The notes: generated by a model from the letters alone, not told the origin. 64,000 nucleotides of DNA from Paracoccaceae bacterium (GCA_004153385.1 SDAL01000001.1:372001-436000); one strand, 5' to 3'. Positions 1 through 8,208 are shown, counted from the first letter of the stretch. Made by a program: numbers and translations.

Positions 1-149
1 TCGAAACCGTGTTCATGATGGCCGATGCACGACGTCAGGCGATTGCCTCGAAACTGGTGAAGGAAATCGCACGGCTGGACGGCGATATCTCGCATTTCGT
101 GACGCAGTCCGTGCATACGCGCATGAAAGCCAAATACGCCCAAAGCTGA
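1..149 (+). CDS. 3' end of an unidentified gene (partial)
   Basis: The window opens inside a reading frame whose codons start at position 3 and which ends with TGA at 147-149, giving about 48 C-terminal residues. The fragment is charged and helical in character (it contains the stretch RRQAIASKLVKEIARLDG) and ends KAKYAQS. I do not recognise the family. It is followed directly by a strong bidirectional terminator, which supports it being a real gene end. Confidence 0.55.
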   Translation, partial: ETVFMMADARRQAIASKLVKEIARLDGDISHFVTQSVHTRMKAKYAQS

Positions 150-175
150 CCCGACCACGGAACCCGCCGTCATAA

Positions 176-208
176 AAATGCCCTCCGTTTCGAAAACGGA
201 GGGCATTT
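176..208. terminator. Bidirectional intrinsic terminator
   Basis: A perfect 15-bp inverted repeat (176-190 and 194-208) with a 3-nt loop is flanked by A and T runs on its two sides. It lies between the 3' end of the upstream plus-strand gene and the 3' end of the minus-strand yfdX-like gene, so it can stop transcription from both directions. Confidence 0.85.
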
Positions 209-232
209 GATGTAGGAGACTTTGAAATCCGA

Positions 233-955
233 TCAGGTGTCGTTGGCACGCGCCGAGCGACGATCAGCTATATCTTTGTAATCCACGGTCTGGCTTACAA
301 TTGACTCCTCGACCGTCTGCAGCGCGATATTTGCGGCCTGCATGTCGCCATCGGCATAAGCGGCCTGCGCATCTTCAAGATCACTCAGCGCTTGATCCAC
401 AGGGATAAGGGCGGCCGACATCGAGACATCCACATCCGCGGCTTTCAACAACTTTGCCGCGCCTTGCGGGTCACCTGCCTGTGCTTTGGCCTGCGCCGCA
501 CTCACATCTTTTTCATTCTCAGGCGTCACAACAAATTCGTCACCAACCATCATCGCCAGATCAAACGGTACATAATCGCCCGGTTGCGTGGTGTTGGAAG
601 GGGTGATGCTCATGCTATCGCTGTCGGCTTGCGCCTTTTGCATCGCATCTACAGCGCCGCTGATCATCTCGCCTGCCGCATCTTCCTGACCATCAAAAAT
701 TGCCAGACGGGCCGCACGCACCGCATGCAGGGACAGCGCGGCATTATCGGACACCTCCAACAGTTCGGGGTCGTCTGCGGCTTCCTGTTGCACATCACGC
801 GCAGCTTGGTTGGCAGCATAATCCTGCGCTGCAACATCAGAAACATCAGAGTTGGCGATGTCGCCTGTCTCAACGGCGAAAGCCGGAGCCACGGCGGCTG
901 TCATCATCAGGGCGCTGGTGGCGGCGAGGGTCGCGATGGGTGTCTTGCGTGTCAT
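233..955 (-). CDS. YfdX family secreted protein
   Basis: A 240-residue protein that begins with a clear Sec signal peptide ending at AFA (about residue 27). The mature part carries the YfdX-family layout: an ARLAIFDGQ-type helix near residue 85, then YVPFDLAMMVGDEFVV, then a helical C-terminal half with VDVSMSAALIPVDQAL and a run of Ala-rich helices. YfdX proteins are periplasmic alpha-helical proteins linked to acid and other stress in enterobacteria; the biochemical role is not settled. The ATG is preceded by GGAAGGAG at 963-970, seven bases away. A GGAAC-N16-CGTT element at 1039-1063 fits a general-stress sigma factor promoter. The gene is monocistronic, ending at the 176-208 terminator. 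Confidence 0.8.
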   Translation of the reverse strand: MTRKTPIATLAATSALMMTAAVAPAFAVETGDIANSDVSDVAAQDYAANQAARDVQQEAADDPELLEVSDNAALSLHAVRAARLAIFDGQEDAAGEMISGAVDAMQKAQADSDSMSITPSNTTQPGDYVPFDLAMMVGDEFVVTPENEKDVSAAQAKAQAGDPQGAAKLLKAADVDVSMSAALIPVDQALSDLEDAQAAYADGDMQAANIALQTVEESIVSQTVDYKDIADRRSARANDT

Positions 956-1038
956 GATCTAACTCCTTCCCGGAGTGGTTGCTACGTCTGCCGGCGAGGG
1001 GTCGGGTTCATCTACTCACCGGCGTGTCTTGCAAACAA

Positions 1039-1063
1039 AACGGATAAGACCGGAATATGTTCC
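1039..1063 (-). promoter_or_regulatory. EcfG-type general stress promoter of the yfdX-like gene
   Basis: On the minus strand GGAAC (1063-1059) is followed after 16 bases by CGTT (1042-1039), which matches the consensus of alphaproteobacterial EcfG-dependent promoters. A start site near 1032 would give a leader of roughly 77 bases before the yfdX-like ATG at 955. The rest of the 345-base gap to the gap gene at 1301 holds the gap terminator and nothing else I recognise. Confidence 0.6.
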
Positions 1064-1236
1064 AACTTCGCTTGCAGAGCGGCGATCACATTTTTCGCAC
1101 GCAAAACGGAGAACGGGCATGACCACCTGTGACACTTGGACAGGAATATGTCGGGTTTTATATTTAAACTATAGGCTTAGGCGCGGTTTTACAGCTCTTG
1201 GCCGGCATAGCTGTTTCGATGCCTGTGGGCATGAAA

Positions 1237-1268
1237 AAACCCAAGGAACCACTGGGCACCTTGGGTTT
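1237..1268 (-). terminator. Terminator of the downstream gap gene
   Basis: A 10-bp stem (1237-1246 with 1259-1268) and 12-base loop; on the minus strand the stem is followed by a T run. It lies about 35 bases past the stop codon of the gap gene at 1301, as expected for an intrinsic terminator. Confidence 0.8.
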
Positions 1269-1300
1269 GATGATGTTGTTAAGCGGTGTTCACGCAGTGC

Positions 1301-2302
1301 TCAGAGCAGTTTTCCCATCGCAACTGCCGTATCTGCCATACGGTTGGAGAAACCCCATTCGTTGTCATACCACGTCAGGATGCGCACCATATTGCCTTCA
1401 AGAACTTTCGTCTGATCCAGCGCAAAGGTCGAGCTGTGGGCATCATGGTTAAAATCGATCGAGACATTCGGACGCGCGGTGACATTCAACACGCCTTTCA
1501 ACGGGCCTTCGGCTGCGGCTTTGACGGCGTCGTTGATTTCTTCAACGGTGGTGTCGCGCGACGCCTCGATGGTCAGATCGACAACCGACACATTGGGCGT
1601 GGGCACGCGGATCGCCACACCGTCCAGTTTTCCGTTCAGTTCCGGCAGAACCAGACCCACGGCTTTGGCCGCACCCGTGGAGGTGGGGATCATCGACATC
1701 GCCGCCGCACGGCCACGGTAAAGATCCTTGTGCATGGTATCCAGCGTCGGCTGGTCACCGGTATAGCTGTGGATCGTGGTCATGAAGCCTTTGACGATAC
1801 CGACGGTATCGTTAAGGACTTTTGCAACCGGCGATAGGCAGTTGGTTGTGCACGATGCGTTGGACACGATCAGATCGTCCTTCGTCAGCACATCATCGTT
1901 CACACCGTAAACGATGGTTTTGTCCGCGCCTTTTGACGGGGCCGATACCAACACACGCTTGGAACCGTTTTCCAGATGCAGGGCGGCCTTGTCCCGGTCA
2001 GTGAAAATACCGGTGCATTCAAGGGCGATATCCACATCCGACCAAGGCAGTTCTTTCGGATCACGCAGGGCCGTTACCCGAATTTTGCCGCGGCCCACAT
2101 CAATCCAGTCATCGCCGGTGGTCACCTCATGCGGGAACCGGCCGTGGACCGAGTCAAACCGGATAAGGTGGGCGTTGGTTTCAACCGGACCAAGGTCGTT
2201 GATCGCGACGACCTCGATATCGGTGCGTCCCGATTCAACGATCGCACGCAATACATTGCGTCCGATCCGCCCGAATCCGTTGATCGCTACTTTGACCGTC
2301 AT
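1301..2302 (-). CDS. gap: Glyceraldehyde-3-phosphate dehydrogenase, type I (first paralogue)
   Basis: Converts glyceraldehyde 3-phosphate, phosphate and NAD(P)+ to 1,3-bisphosphoglycerate in cytosolic glycolysis/gluconeogenesis. The 333-residue protein has the Rossmann INGFGRIGR motif at 7-15, catalytic Cys151 in [10 protein letters not shown], His178 in [10 protein letters not shown], and the NEWGFSNRM end motif. Asp36 follows beta-strand 2 (AIND), the residue that favours NAD. The start was set at 2302, where the family begins ([11 protein letters not shown]), rather than further upstream; AGAGGAG precedes it. The gene lies downstream of a second gap and a 47-codon ORF on the same strand and ends at its own terminator. 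A GTTTGCGCTAAC element lies 38 bases upstream. Confidence 0.96.
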   Translation of the reverse strand: MTVKVAINGFGRIGRNVLRAIVESGRTDIEVVAINDLGPVETNAHLIRFDSVHGRFPHEVTTGDDWIDVGRGKIRVTALRDPKELPWSDVDIALECTGIFTDRDKAALHLENGSKRVLVSAPSKGADKTIVYGVNDDVLTKDDLIVSNASCTTNCLSPVAKVLNDTVGIVKGFMTTIHSYTGDQPTLDTMHKDLYRGRAAAMSMIPTSTGAAKAVGLVLPELNGKLDGVAIRVPTPNVSVVDLTIEASRDTTVEEINDAVKAAAEGPLKGVLNVTARPNVSIDFNHDAHSSTFALDQTKVLEGNMVRILTWYDNEWGFSNRMADTAVAMGKLL

Positions 2303-2339
2303 CTTCGTCTCCTCTGGGTTCGCACCGGCGCGCGGTGCC

Positions 2340-2351
2340 GTTTGCGCTAAC
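2340..2351. promoter_or_regulatory. Palindromic operator-like element upstream of gap
   Basis: The 12-mer GTTTGCGCTAAC is a near-perfect palindrome centred on GCGC (one mismatched pair). Close relatives occur three times upstream of the other gap gene at 3659-3702. The form suits a LacI-family repressor of central carbon metabolism; which protein binds is inference. Confidence 0.4.
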
Positions 2352-2392
2352 ATGGCCAATCTACAAGAAAGGTCAATGTCAATATAGTGTGC

Positions 2393-2536
2393 CTAACGCC
2401 AGAATTGGACAAAGATAACCAATTTAAGGATTTCTTGGCAAAGAAAAAAAGACGCAGCCCAGTTATTGAAGATCGCATCCGCCGCCAGAGCGAGAAACAT
2501 AACCAGGGCCAGCCCGAGCGCAATAGGGTTGGTCAT
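2393..2536 (-). CDS. Small membrane protein encoded between the two gap genes
   Basis: A 47-residue ORF on the same strand as both gap genes: it starts at ATG 2536, 38 bases after the upstream gap stops, and ends at TAG 2393, about 90 bases before the next gap start. The product begins MTNPIALGLALVMFLALAAD, a single hydrophobic segment, and ends with an aromatic/basic tail VIFVQFWR. GAGG lies six bases before the ATG. From memory, similar tiny proteins starting MTNPIAL and ending AFWR occur next to gap in other Rhodobacterales, which supports it being real. Function unknown; a role tied to GAPDH or membrane anchoring is only a guess. Confidence 0.65.
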   Translation of the reverse strand: MTNPIALGLALVMFLALAADAIFNNWAASFFLCQEILKLVIFVQFWR

Positions 2537-2574
2537 CCAAACCTCAAATCAGCCCGGGCCAGGGGCCTGGGATA

Positions 2575-3579
2575 TTAATGTAAAAGGCGTCCCATCGTAC
2601 CCGCCACATCGGCCATACGGCAGGAAAACCCCCACTCATTGTCATACCACGCCAAAACGCGCACCAGCTTGCCGCCGGTTACTTTGGTCTGGTCTGGCGC
2701 AAAGATAGAGGAATATGTCGTGTGATTGAAGTCAATCGAGACTTTTGGCTCGGGATCATATGACAGAACCTTGCCCATATGGCCAAGGGCGGCCTCGCGC
2801 ACGACCTCGTTCACGTCATCCACGGTGACGGTCTTGCCCGCGATAAAGGTCAGATCAACAGCCGATACATTCGGGGTCGGGACGCGGATTGCAGAACCGT
2901 CAAGGCGGCCTGCCAGTTCGGGAAGCACTTCGCCCAAGGCTTTGGCCGCGCCGGTTGACGTAGGGATCATCGCCATTGCCGCTGCCCGCGCACGGTAAAG
3001 GTCGCTGTGGCGCCGGTCGAGTGTGGGCTGGTCGCCTGTGTAGCTGTGGATTGTGGTCATCACACCCGACTCTATGCCGATCGCGTCGTTCAGCACTTTG
3101 GCCAAAGGCGCAAGACAGTTGGTCGTGCACGAGCCGTTCGACACAACCTCGTCTGCCAGCGTCAGGTCGCGATGGTTCACACCGTAGACCACAGTACGGT
3201 CCACATGGCTTGCAGGGGCTGAAATCAAAACACGTTTCGCGCCACGGGTCAGATGCACGGCGGCTTTGTCACGTTGATTGAACTTGCCGGTGCATTCCAG
3301 AACGACATCCACGCCACCCCAGTCCAGCTCGTCCGGCTTGTAGCTCGACATGACCTCGATCGGGCCTTGGCCCAGATCCAACGTCTTGCCTTCGATCTTC
3401 ACCTGGCCACCAAATCGCCCGTGCACCGAGTCATATTTCAGAAGATGCGCATTGGTGGCAATCGGGCCGGTGGCATTGATCTTGACGACCTGCACATCAT
3501 TGCGCGCGGCCTCTGCAATATGCGCCAGCGTGCAGCGCCCGATACGGCCAAAGCCGTTGATCCCGATGGTAACGGTCAT
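2575..3579 (-). CDS. gap: Glyceraldehyde-3-phosphate dehydrogenase, type I (second paralogue, possibly NADP-preferring)
   Basis: A 334-residue GAPDH with INGFGRIGR at 7-15, catalytic Cys151 (SNGSCTTNCL), His178 and the NEWGFSCRM end motif. It differs from its neighbour at cofactor-binding positions: Ala36 replaces the Asp after strand beta-2 (KINATG), and Arg189-Arg190 stand where NAD-specific enzymes have Leu-Pro. The Asp-to-Ala change is the one found in NADP-using GapB-type enzymes, so this copy may serve the gluconeogenic direction or accept both cofactors. The start at 3579 matches the family N-terminus. It is first in the order gap2 - small ORF - gap1 and has several GTTGCG(C/A)TAAC elements upstream. 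Confidence 0.95.
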   Translation of the reverse strand: MTVTIGINGFGRIGRCTLAHIAEAARNDVQVVKINATGPIATNAHLLKYDSVHGRFGGQVKIEGKTLDLGQGPIEVMSSYKPDELDWGGVDVVLECTGKFNQRDKAAVHLTRGAKRVLISAPASHVDRTVVYGVNHRDLTLADEVVSNGSCTTNCLAPLAKVLNDAIGIESGVMTTIHSYTGDQPTLDRRHSDLYRARAAAMAMIPTSTGAAKALGEVLPELAGRLDGSAIRVPTPNVSAVDLTFIAGKTVTVDDVNEVVREAALGHMGKVLSYDPEPKVSIDFNHTTYSSIFAPDQTKVTGGKLVRVLAWYDNEWGFSCRMADVAGTMGRLLH

Positions 3580-3658
3580 GATGCTCTCCAAAGCGGTGCG
3601 GTTCAGTTGCCCTTGGATAGCATCGCACAGGTCCTGAGAAAACATTTCAAATCAAAGT

Positions 3659-3702
3659 GCTAGCGTAAACATTGGTGGGTTGCGCTAACGGTTGCGATAA
3701 CG
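3659..3702. promoter_or_regulatory. Cluster of three operator-like elements upstream of gap2
   Basis: Three related elements lie 80-125 bases before the gap2 start: GCTAGCGTAAAC (3659-3670, a reverse-strand version), TTGCGCTAACG (3680-3690) and TTGCGATAACG (3692-3702). The last two are direct repeats 12 bases apart. The same core occurs upstream of the other gap gene at 2340-2351, which suggests shared control by one regulator. Confidence 0.4.
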
Positions 3703-3795
3703 ACCGGCCCTGACACAGGCCGGCGCAAGACCTGCACCCTATTTGGCGGGCCACCGTGTTGGGGAAGGGAATCACTACACGGTCTTAGGTCGCGA

Positions 3796-4860
3796 TCAAT
3801 CCTCATCCTCTGCCACAAGGAAAATCTCGCCCTCATTTTCCAGTTCCCGAATGGTATTGATCACTTCGGTCATCGCAGCCTCGACATCTTTGTCGCGCAG
3901 CTTGCCAAGATTGGCTATTTCTTCACGTAAACCATCGGCCATACGTTTTGACATGTTTTCAAGGATGAACTCCGCGGCCTTTTTTTCCTCGCCCTTGGCG
4001 CCGCCCAAGGCCTGCAGCAGTTTTTCCTGTTCGACGCGACGCAGGATTTTTGGCAGATCTTTGGGGGCCACGCGCACGGGGATATTGACGAAGGTGAAGA
4101 TGGCCTTGCGCACTTGTTCCGCAAACAGCTTGTCCTCTTCCTCCAGCCCGTCCAGCACGGTATTGCGCGTGGTGGAGGCGGCATAGTTCAGGATCGCGCC
4201 CACCCGTTCCACCGGGCCGGAGGCAAAGGCCCGCGCAGGCACCGCATCCAGTTGCTGTGCGATGGCCTGACCGATCTTCCATACGGCCTCGGGCGCGATA
4301 TTACCGGTGAGCGACACCGCATAGGCCACGCGGCGCGCCTTTTCCCCCGGCATGCGTGACAAAAGATCCGCCGATTTCGATACGCTTAACTTCGATAGTA
4401 GGACGGCACAGATTTCGATGCATTCCTCTTCGACCACAGGCATGAGGATTTCGGCATCCAGCGCCGAGATCCGCTCCCAGGGGTCAGACCGGTTGCTTCC
4501 TGATGCCAGCTTGCGCAAACGACTTTCTGCTGACGGTGTGATCTGCCCTTGCAGCAGTTTCAGGGCCGACTCAAGCCCGCCTGCAAAGGTAATGCCGATA
4601 GATTCCAGCGTTTCGCAAAATTCGGTGACCACCGCATTCATCGTCGCGCGATCCACCATATTCAGCTGCGCGATTTCCTGACCCAGCTCGGTTTGCTGTT
4701 CGTCGCTCAGCAAGTTCAACGGCAGTTTCTCGCCTTCTGACGAGAGCAAGCGCACGATGATTGCCGCCTTCTGGCGTTTACTCAGCGCGTTTCCTGCCGG
4801 TGGATCGAACTCCATTTCCGACATATCCCCGAGGGCCGCAAGCGGCGCGATCTGGTTCAC
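3796..4860 (-). CDS. fliG: Flagellar motor switch protein FliG
   Basis: A 354-residue protein matching FliG, the C-ring component that couples stator torque and rotor switching at the cytoplasmic face of the flagellar base. The N-terminal part (from KRQKAAIIVRLL, about residue 29) binds the MS ring. The C-terminal third has the typical EQVRKAIFTFVNI, PKILRRVEQEKLLQALGGAK and ILENMSKRMADGLREEI stretches, with the charged helix ending DVEAAMTEVINTIRELENEGEI that contacts the stator. The start is GTG at 4860, with GGAGG about six bases upstream. No other flagellar gene lies in the window, so this fliG sits apart from any flagellar cluster. Confidence 0.9.
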   Translation of the reverse strand: MNQIAPLAALGDMSEMEFDPPAGNALSKRQKAAIIVRLLSSEGEKLPLNLLSDEQQTELGQEIAQLNMVDRATMNAVVTEFCETLESIGITFAGGLESALKLLQGQITPSAESRLRKLASGSNRSDPWERISALDAEILMPVVEEECIEICAVLLSKLSVSKSADLLSRMPGEKARRVAYAVSLTGNIAPEAVWKIGQAIAQQLDAVPARAFASGPVERVGAILNYAASTTRNTVLDGLEEEDKLFAEQVRKAIFTFVNIPVRVAPKDLPKILRRVEQEKLLQALGGAKGEEKKAAEFILENMSKRMADGLREEIANLGKLRDKDVEAAMTEVINTIRELENEGEIFLVAEDED

Positions 4861-4952
4861 CCCATTCCTCCATCATCTGGCACTGGTTGTGGCCTACATT
4901 AGTGGAGCGGTGTTAAGCACAAGTTACGCGCAGCATGTGTCCAGACATGAAA

Positions 4953-4984
4953 ATGCCCGGACATGCGCATTGCAGCCCGGGCAT
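4953..4984 (-). terminator. Terminator of purB
   Basis: An 8-bp stem (4953-4960 with 4977-4984) is followed on the minus strand by TTTTC. It lies just downstream of the purB stop at 5012 and before fliG. Confidence 0.65.
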
Positions 4985-5011
4985 AATCCACGTCGTTTGC
5001 GGCACTACCGA

Positions 5012-6316
5012 TCAGTCAGCAAACACCCGCGCGAAGATCGTATCGACATGTTTGGTGTGATACCCGAGGTCGAATTTCTCGTTGATCTCGTCTTCGGTGA
5101 GCGCGGCGCGAACCTCTTGATCAGCCAGCAGTTCCTCGCGGAAATCGGCACCTTTTTCCCAGACCTTCATCGCATTGCGTTGCACCAGCTTATAGCTGTC
5201 CTCACGCGAAACGCCGGCCTGTGTCAGGGCCAGAAGAACCCGCTGGCTCATCACCAGGCCTTTGAACTTGTTCATGTTGGCCAGCATGGTTTCGGGATAG
5301 ATCACGAGGTTTTCGATCACGTTTGCCAAACGGTTCAGCGCGAAATCCAGGGTGACGGTCGCATCAGGGGCGATGCCGCGTTCCACGGACGAATGCGAGA
5401 TATCGCGCTCGTGCCACAGGGCGACATTTTCCATCGCCGGGATCACGGTCATGCGCACCAGACGCGCCAGACCGGTCAGGTTTTCCGTCAGCACAGGGTT
5501 GCGCTTGTGCGGCATTGCCGAGGAGCCTTTTTGCCCTTTCGAGAAAAACTCTTCGGCTTCCAGAACTTCCGTGCGCTGCATATGGCGGATTTCGATCGAC
5601 ACATTCTCGATCGACGATGCAATCACACCCAAGGTCGCAAAGAACATCGCGTGGCGATCACGCGGGATCACTTGGGTCGAAATGGTTTCGGGCTTCAGGC
5701 CGAGCGCCTTACATACATGCTCTTCGACCGACGGATCGATATTGGCAAATGTCCCCACCGCACCGGAAATCGCGCCAGTGGCGATCTCGTCGCGTGCGTT
5801 CACAAGGCGTGCACGATTGCGCTTCATCTCCGCATAAAAACGCGCAAACGTCAGGCCCATGGTGGTGGGCTCTGCGTGGATGCCATGGCTGCGCCCGATG
5901 CGCACTGTGTCCTTGTGCTCGTATGCGCGGGTTTTCAATGCCGCAAGCAGACGGTCCATGTCCTTGATCAGGATGTCGCTTGCGCGCACCAGCTGCACAT
6001 TCAGCGTTGTGTCAAGCACGTCGGACGAGGTCATTCCCTGATGCACGAAACGGGCCTGATCGGCACCCACATGCTCTGCCAGATGGGTCAGAAAGGCGAT
6101 GACGTCATGTTTGGTGACCGCTTCGATCTCGTCGATGCGGGCCACATCGAATTCTACATCCTTGGCTTTCCAGACCGCTTCGGCATTTTCTTTCGGGATC
6201 ACACCCAGATTGGCTTGGGCATCGCAGGCATGGGCCTCGATCTCGAACCAGATGCGGAATTTTGTGGCGGGTTCCCAGATGTCGACCATCTCTTTACGGG
6301 CATAACGCGGGATCAT
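5012..6316 (-). CDS. purB: Adenylosuccinate lyase
   Basis: Catalyses two steps of purine synthesis: release of fumarate from SAICAR and from adenylosuccinate. The 434-residue length is normal for the bacterial enzyme. The fumarase/aspartase-superfamily signature GSSAMPHKRNP is present in the second half, MTSSDVLDT and GRSHGIHAEP in the first. The start was taken at ATG 6316 (MIPRYARKEMVDIW), the usual N-terminus; the longer frame upstream runs antisense through the neighbouring DUF6314 gene. Monocistronic, with its own terminator. Confidence 0.96.
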   Translation of the reverse strand: MIPRYARKEMVDIWEPATKFRIWFEIEAHACDAQANLGVIPKENAEAVWKAKDVEFDVARIDEIEAVTKHDVIAFLTHLAEHVGADQARFVHQGMTSSDVLDTTLNVQLVRASDILIKDMDRLLAALKTRAYEHKDTVRIGRSHGIHAEPTTMGLTFARFYAEMKRNRARLVNARDEIATGAISGAVGTFANIDPSVEEHVCKALGLKPETISTQVIPRDRHAMFFATLGVIASSIENVSIEIRHMQRTEVLEAEEFFSKGQKGSSAMPHKRNPVLTENLTGLARLVRMTVIPAMENVALWHERDISHSSVERGIAPDATVTLDFALNRLANVIENLVIYPETMLANMNKFKGLVMSQRVLLALTQAGVSREDSYKLVQRNAMKVWEKGADFREELLADQEVRAALTEDEINEKFDLGYHTKHVDTIFARVFAD

Positions 6317-6397
6317 CCTTAGGCCTTTCGATTGTGCAGCAGTTGCGTGGCTTTTAGACTGCGGGCGGCATCCGGGCAAGGCAGAGGGGGGCGGTCG

Positions 6398-6841
6398 GTG
6401 TTGAAACTGCAAGATTTCGCGGGGCGGTGGGCGATCTCGCGCCAGATCACGGACCACCGGGCGCGCCAAACCGCACAGTTTACGGGCCATGCGAATCTGG
6501 CACAGGTGGACGCGGGCCTATGGCTCTGGAATGAAACCGGCCATATGCGCTATGGCCAAGGCCCCGATATGGTGGCCACGCGACGGTACTACTGGCGGCA
6601 GGCAGGCCCGCAGATCGAAGTGTTGTTCGAGGATATGCGCCCGTTCCATCACATCGGTTCGGGCATTCACGGGGCGGCGCAGCACTGGTGCGCGCCCGAT
6701 CACTATGACGTCACCTATGATTTTGATCGTTGGCCGTGCTGGCAGGCATGTTGGCAGGTTCAGGGGCCGCGCAAACAGTACCGGATGGACAGCCTGCACA
6801 GTCCCGCGACGCCGTGCGCCCCTGACCCTTGCGCGAGTTGA
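6398..6841 (+). CDS. DUF6314 family protein
   Basis: A 147-residue protein starting at GTG 6398, preceded by AGAGGGGGG; an ATG further upstream is in frame but lacks the family N-terminus. It carries the DUF6314 pattern: GRWAISRQI near the start, then LWNETGHMRYG, RRYYWRQ, VLFEDMRPFH, HWCAPDHYDVTYDF and VQGPRKQYRMDS. Proteins of this family are small beta-rich, lipocalin-like in appearance, and typical of Rhodobacterales; the function is unknown. It is divergent from purB, with starts only 82 bases apart, so the two share a promoter region. Confidence 0.8.
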   Translation: MLKLQDFAGRWAISRQITDHRARQTAQFTGHANLAQVDAGLWLWNETGHMRYGQGPDMVATRRYYWRQAGPQIEVLFEDMRPFHHIGSGIHGAAQHWCAPDHYDVTYDFDRWPCWQACWQVQGPRKQYRMDSLHSPATPCAPDPCAS

Positions 6842-6893
6842 TGGGAGCGGGCTGGCGCGTCAAAGGTCCTTTTTTGCGCCGCCCGAAGCCCGT

Positions 6894-7214
6894 CTAGCGG
6901 CCCATCGCAGAGCTGTAGCGCCGCCGTGCATCGTCCATATCCGCGCGGATCATCCCCGGGATCAGCAGCGCATCAATCAGCCACCACAACCCGACAACCG
7001 CAAGCGGGATATATCCGATCAAGATCACCGCCAGCGCGGTCCCGATTCCGAACAGTGCCAACATCACCAGCCCCGATAGCCAGCGGTCCAGATAAAAGCG
7101 GTGAACGCCCAGCATTGGCAAAAAGAACCACAGCAAATAGGCGATCAGCGCGGATTTCTTCTCGTTGGCGATGCGCTGCTCTACGTAAAGCGTTTGGGTG
7201 TCGTTCAGGCTCAT
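6894..7214 (-). CDS. TM2 domain-containing membrane protein
   Basis: A 106-residue protein with a short hydrophilic N-terminus and the TM2-domain signature: KSALIAYLLWFFLPMLGVHRFYLDRW followed by a second pair of hydrophobic segments (LVMLALFGIGTALAVILIGYIPLAVVGLWWLID). TM2 proteins are small inner-membrane proteins of undefined role. ATG 7214 has GGAG eight bases upstream. It stands convergent with the DUF6314 gene. Confidence 0.85.
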   Translation of the reverse strand: MSLNDTQTLYVEQRIANEKKSALIAYLLWFFLPMLGVHRFYLDRWLSGLVMLALFGIGTALAVILIGYIPLAVVGLWWLIDALLIPGMIRADMDDARRRYSSAMGR

Positions 7215-7326
7215 GTAAATCTCCGTAACATACAGGTGAGAGATGGGGATGCCTGCCGCGGTTTCAATATGACCCGCCGAAATTAAAGATTAGGTGATCG
7301 CGGATAGGGGCGGATGCGTGCGCGCC

Positions 7327-8208
7327 CTAGATCCGCGCGGCCAGATCAAGCGCGGGGCCGAAGGAGGCGGCAAATGTCTGGCCATGCCCCAAACCTTTCA
7401 ACACGCGCAGCTCAACAGACAGATGAGCGCGTAAGGCGAGCGTTTGCGCCAGTTCCAGCGTTTTCGGGTTGGGCTTGGGCACCGCAGGGGCGGGCTGATC
7501 GCGCCGTGTTTCGTGATCGCCAAGCATTAGCAACAGATCGGTCTGGGCAGGCCCGTGGAGGGAGGGGGCATCTGCCAGCAGCTTCAAAACCGCGCCCCCG
7601 CCAAACCCCACCGACGGGCTGACCGGGACATAGCGTTGAAAGGCCTGTGGTCGGGTGAGCAGGGTATAAAGTGTAAACAGCCCGCCATAAGAATGCCCCC
7701 ATAGGGTTTTGCGATTGTCATCCAATGGCGCACCGTCGCGCATCGCGGCCGCGTGAAGTGCGCCCAACAGACGCGCCTGAAACCGTGCGGCCCCACCGGT
7801 TTCACGGCCCCGCTCCGCATCGCGTGGTTCTGCCACATCGCTGGGTGGGGTGTAATCCAGTGCACGTGCAGCCCCGTCAAACAGAAATTCCGTCTGGTAA
7901 CCGATACCGATGACCGCAAGCATCGGATGTCGCGCCAGATCCTGCGGCTGCAAACGTTCGAATACGGCGTTGCCGTCCAGCATCCAGATCGATGGCCAGC
8001 CGCCTTTCGGGACTGTGGCGCGCGGCATGGCACGAAAGACGCGGTAGCCGTGACCGTCTATCGTGATGTCGTCAAATGACAGATCATGGGTGGGTGGCGG
8101 ATTGCTGAAAATCATCTGTCGGGCCTTTGTCGGGACCGGTTGGGCATATCCGCGCGTCGCTGCGAACGCTGCAGAACTGGATAGGAATAAGCGGCGGCTC
8201 AGGCGCAT
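7327..8208 (-). CDS. Alpha/beta hydrolase, IroE/BesA-type esterase with Tat signal
   Basis: A 293-residue alpha/beta hydrolase related to ferric-siderophore esterases (IroE, BesA, esterase D group). It starts with SRRLFLSSSAAFAATRGYA, a twin-arginine type signal, which predicts a periplasmic location. The nucleophile elbow GHSYGG places the catalytic Ser at 173, and GLGHGQTF near the end supplies the His. In other bacteria such enzymes hydrolyse imported siderophores, but no TonB receptor or siderophore gene is adjacent, so the substrate remains open. Monocistronic. Confidence 0.75.
   Translation of the reverse strand: MRLSRRLFLSSSAAFAATRGYAQPVPTKARQMIFSNPPPTHDLSFDDITIDGHGYRVFRAMPRATVPKGGWPSIWMLDGNAVFERLQPQDLARHPMLAVIGIGYQTEFLFDGAARALDYTPPSDVAEPRDAERGRETGGAARFQARLLGALHAAAMRDGAPLDDNRKTLWGHSYGGLFTLYTLLTRPQAFQRYVPVSPSVGFGGGAVLKLLADAPSLHGPAQTDLLLMLGDHETRRDQPAPAVPKPNPKTLELAQTLALRAHLSVELRVLKGLGHGQTFAASFGPALDLAARI

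Noticed and set aside
3704-3723. GC hairpin between fliG and gap2 as a terminator
   Set aside because: Only a 6-bp stem and no T tract on the minus strand.
4757-6322. 521-codon plus-strand frame across purB
   Set aside because: Antisense shadow of adenylosuccinate lyase.
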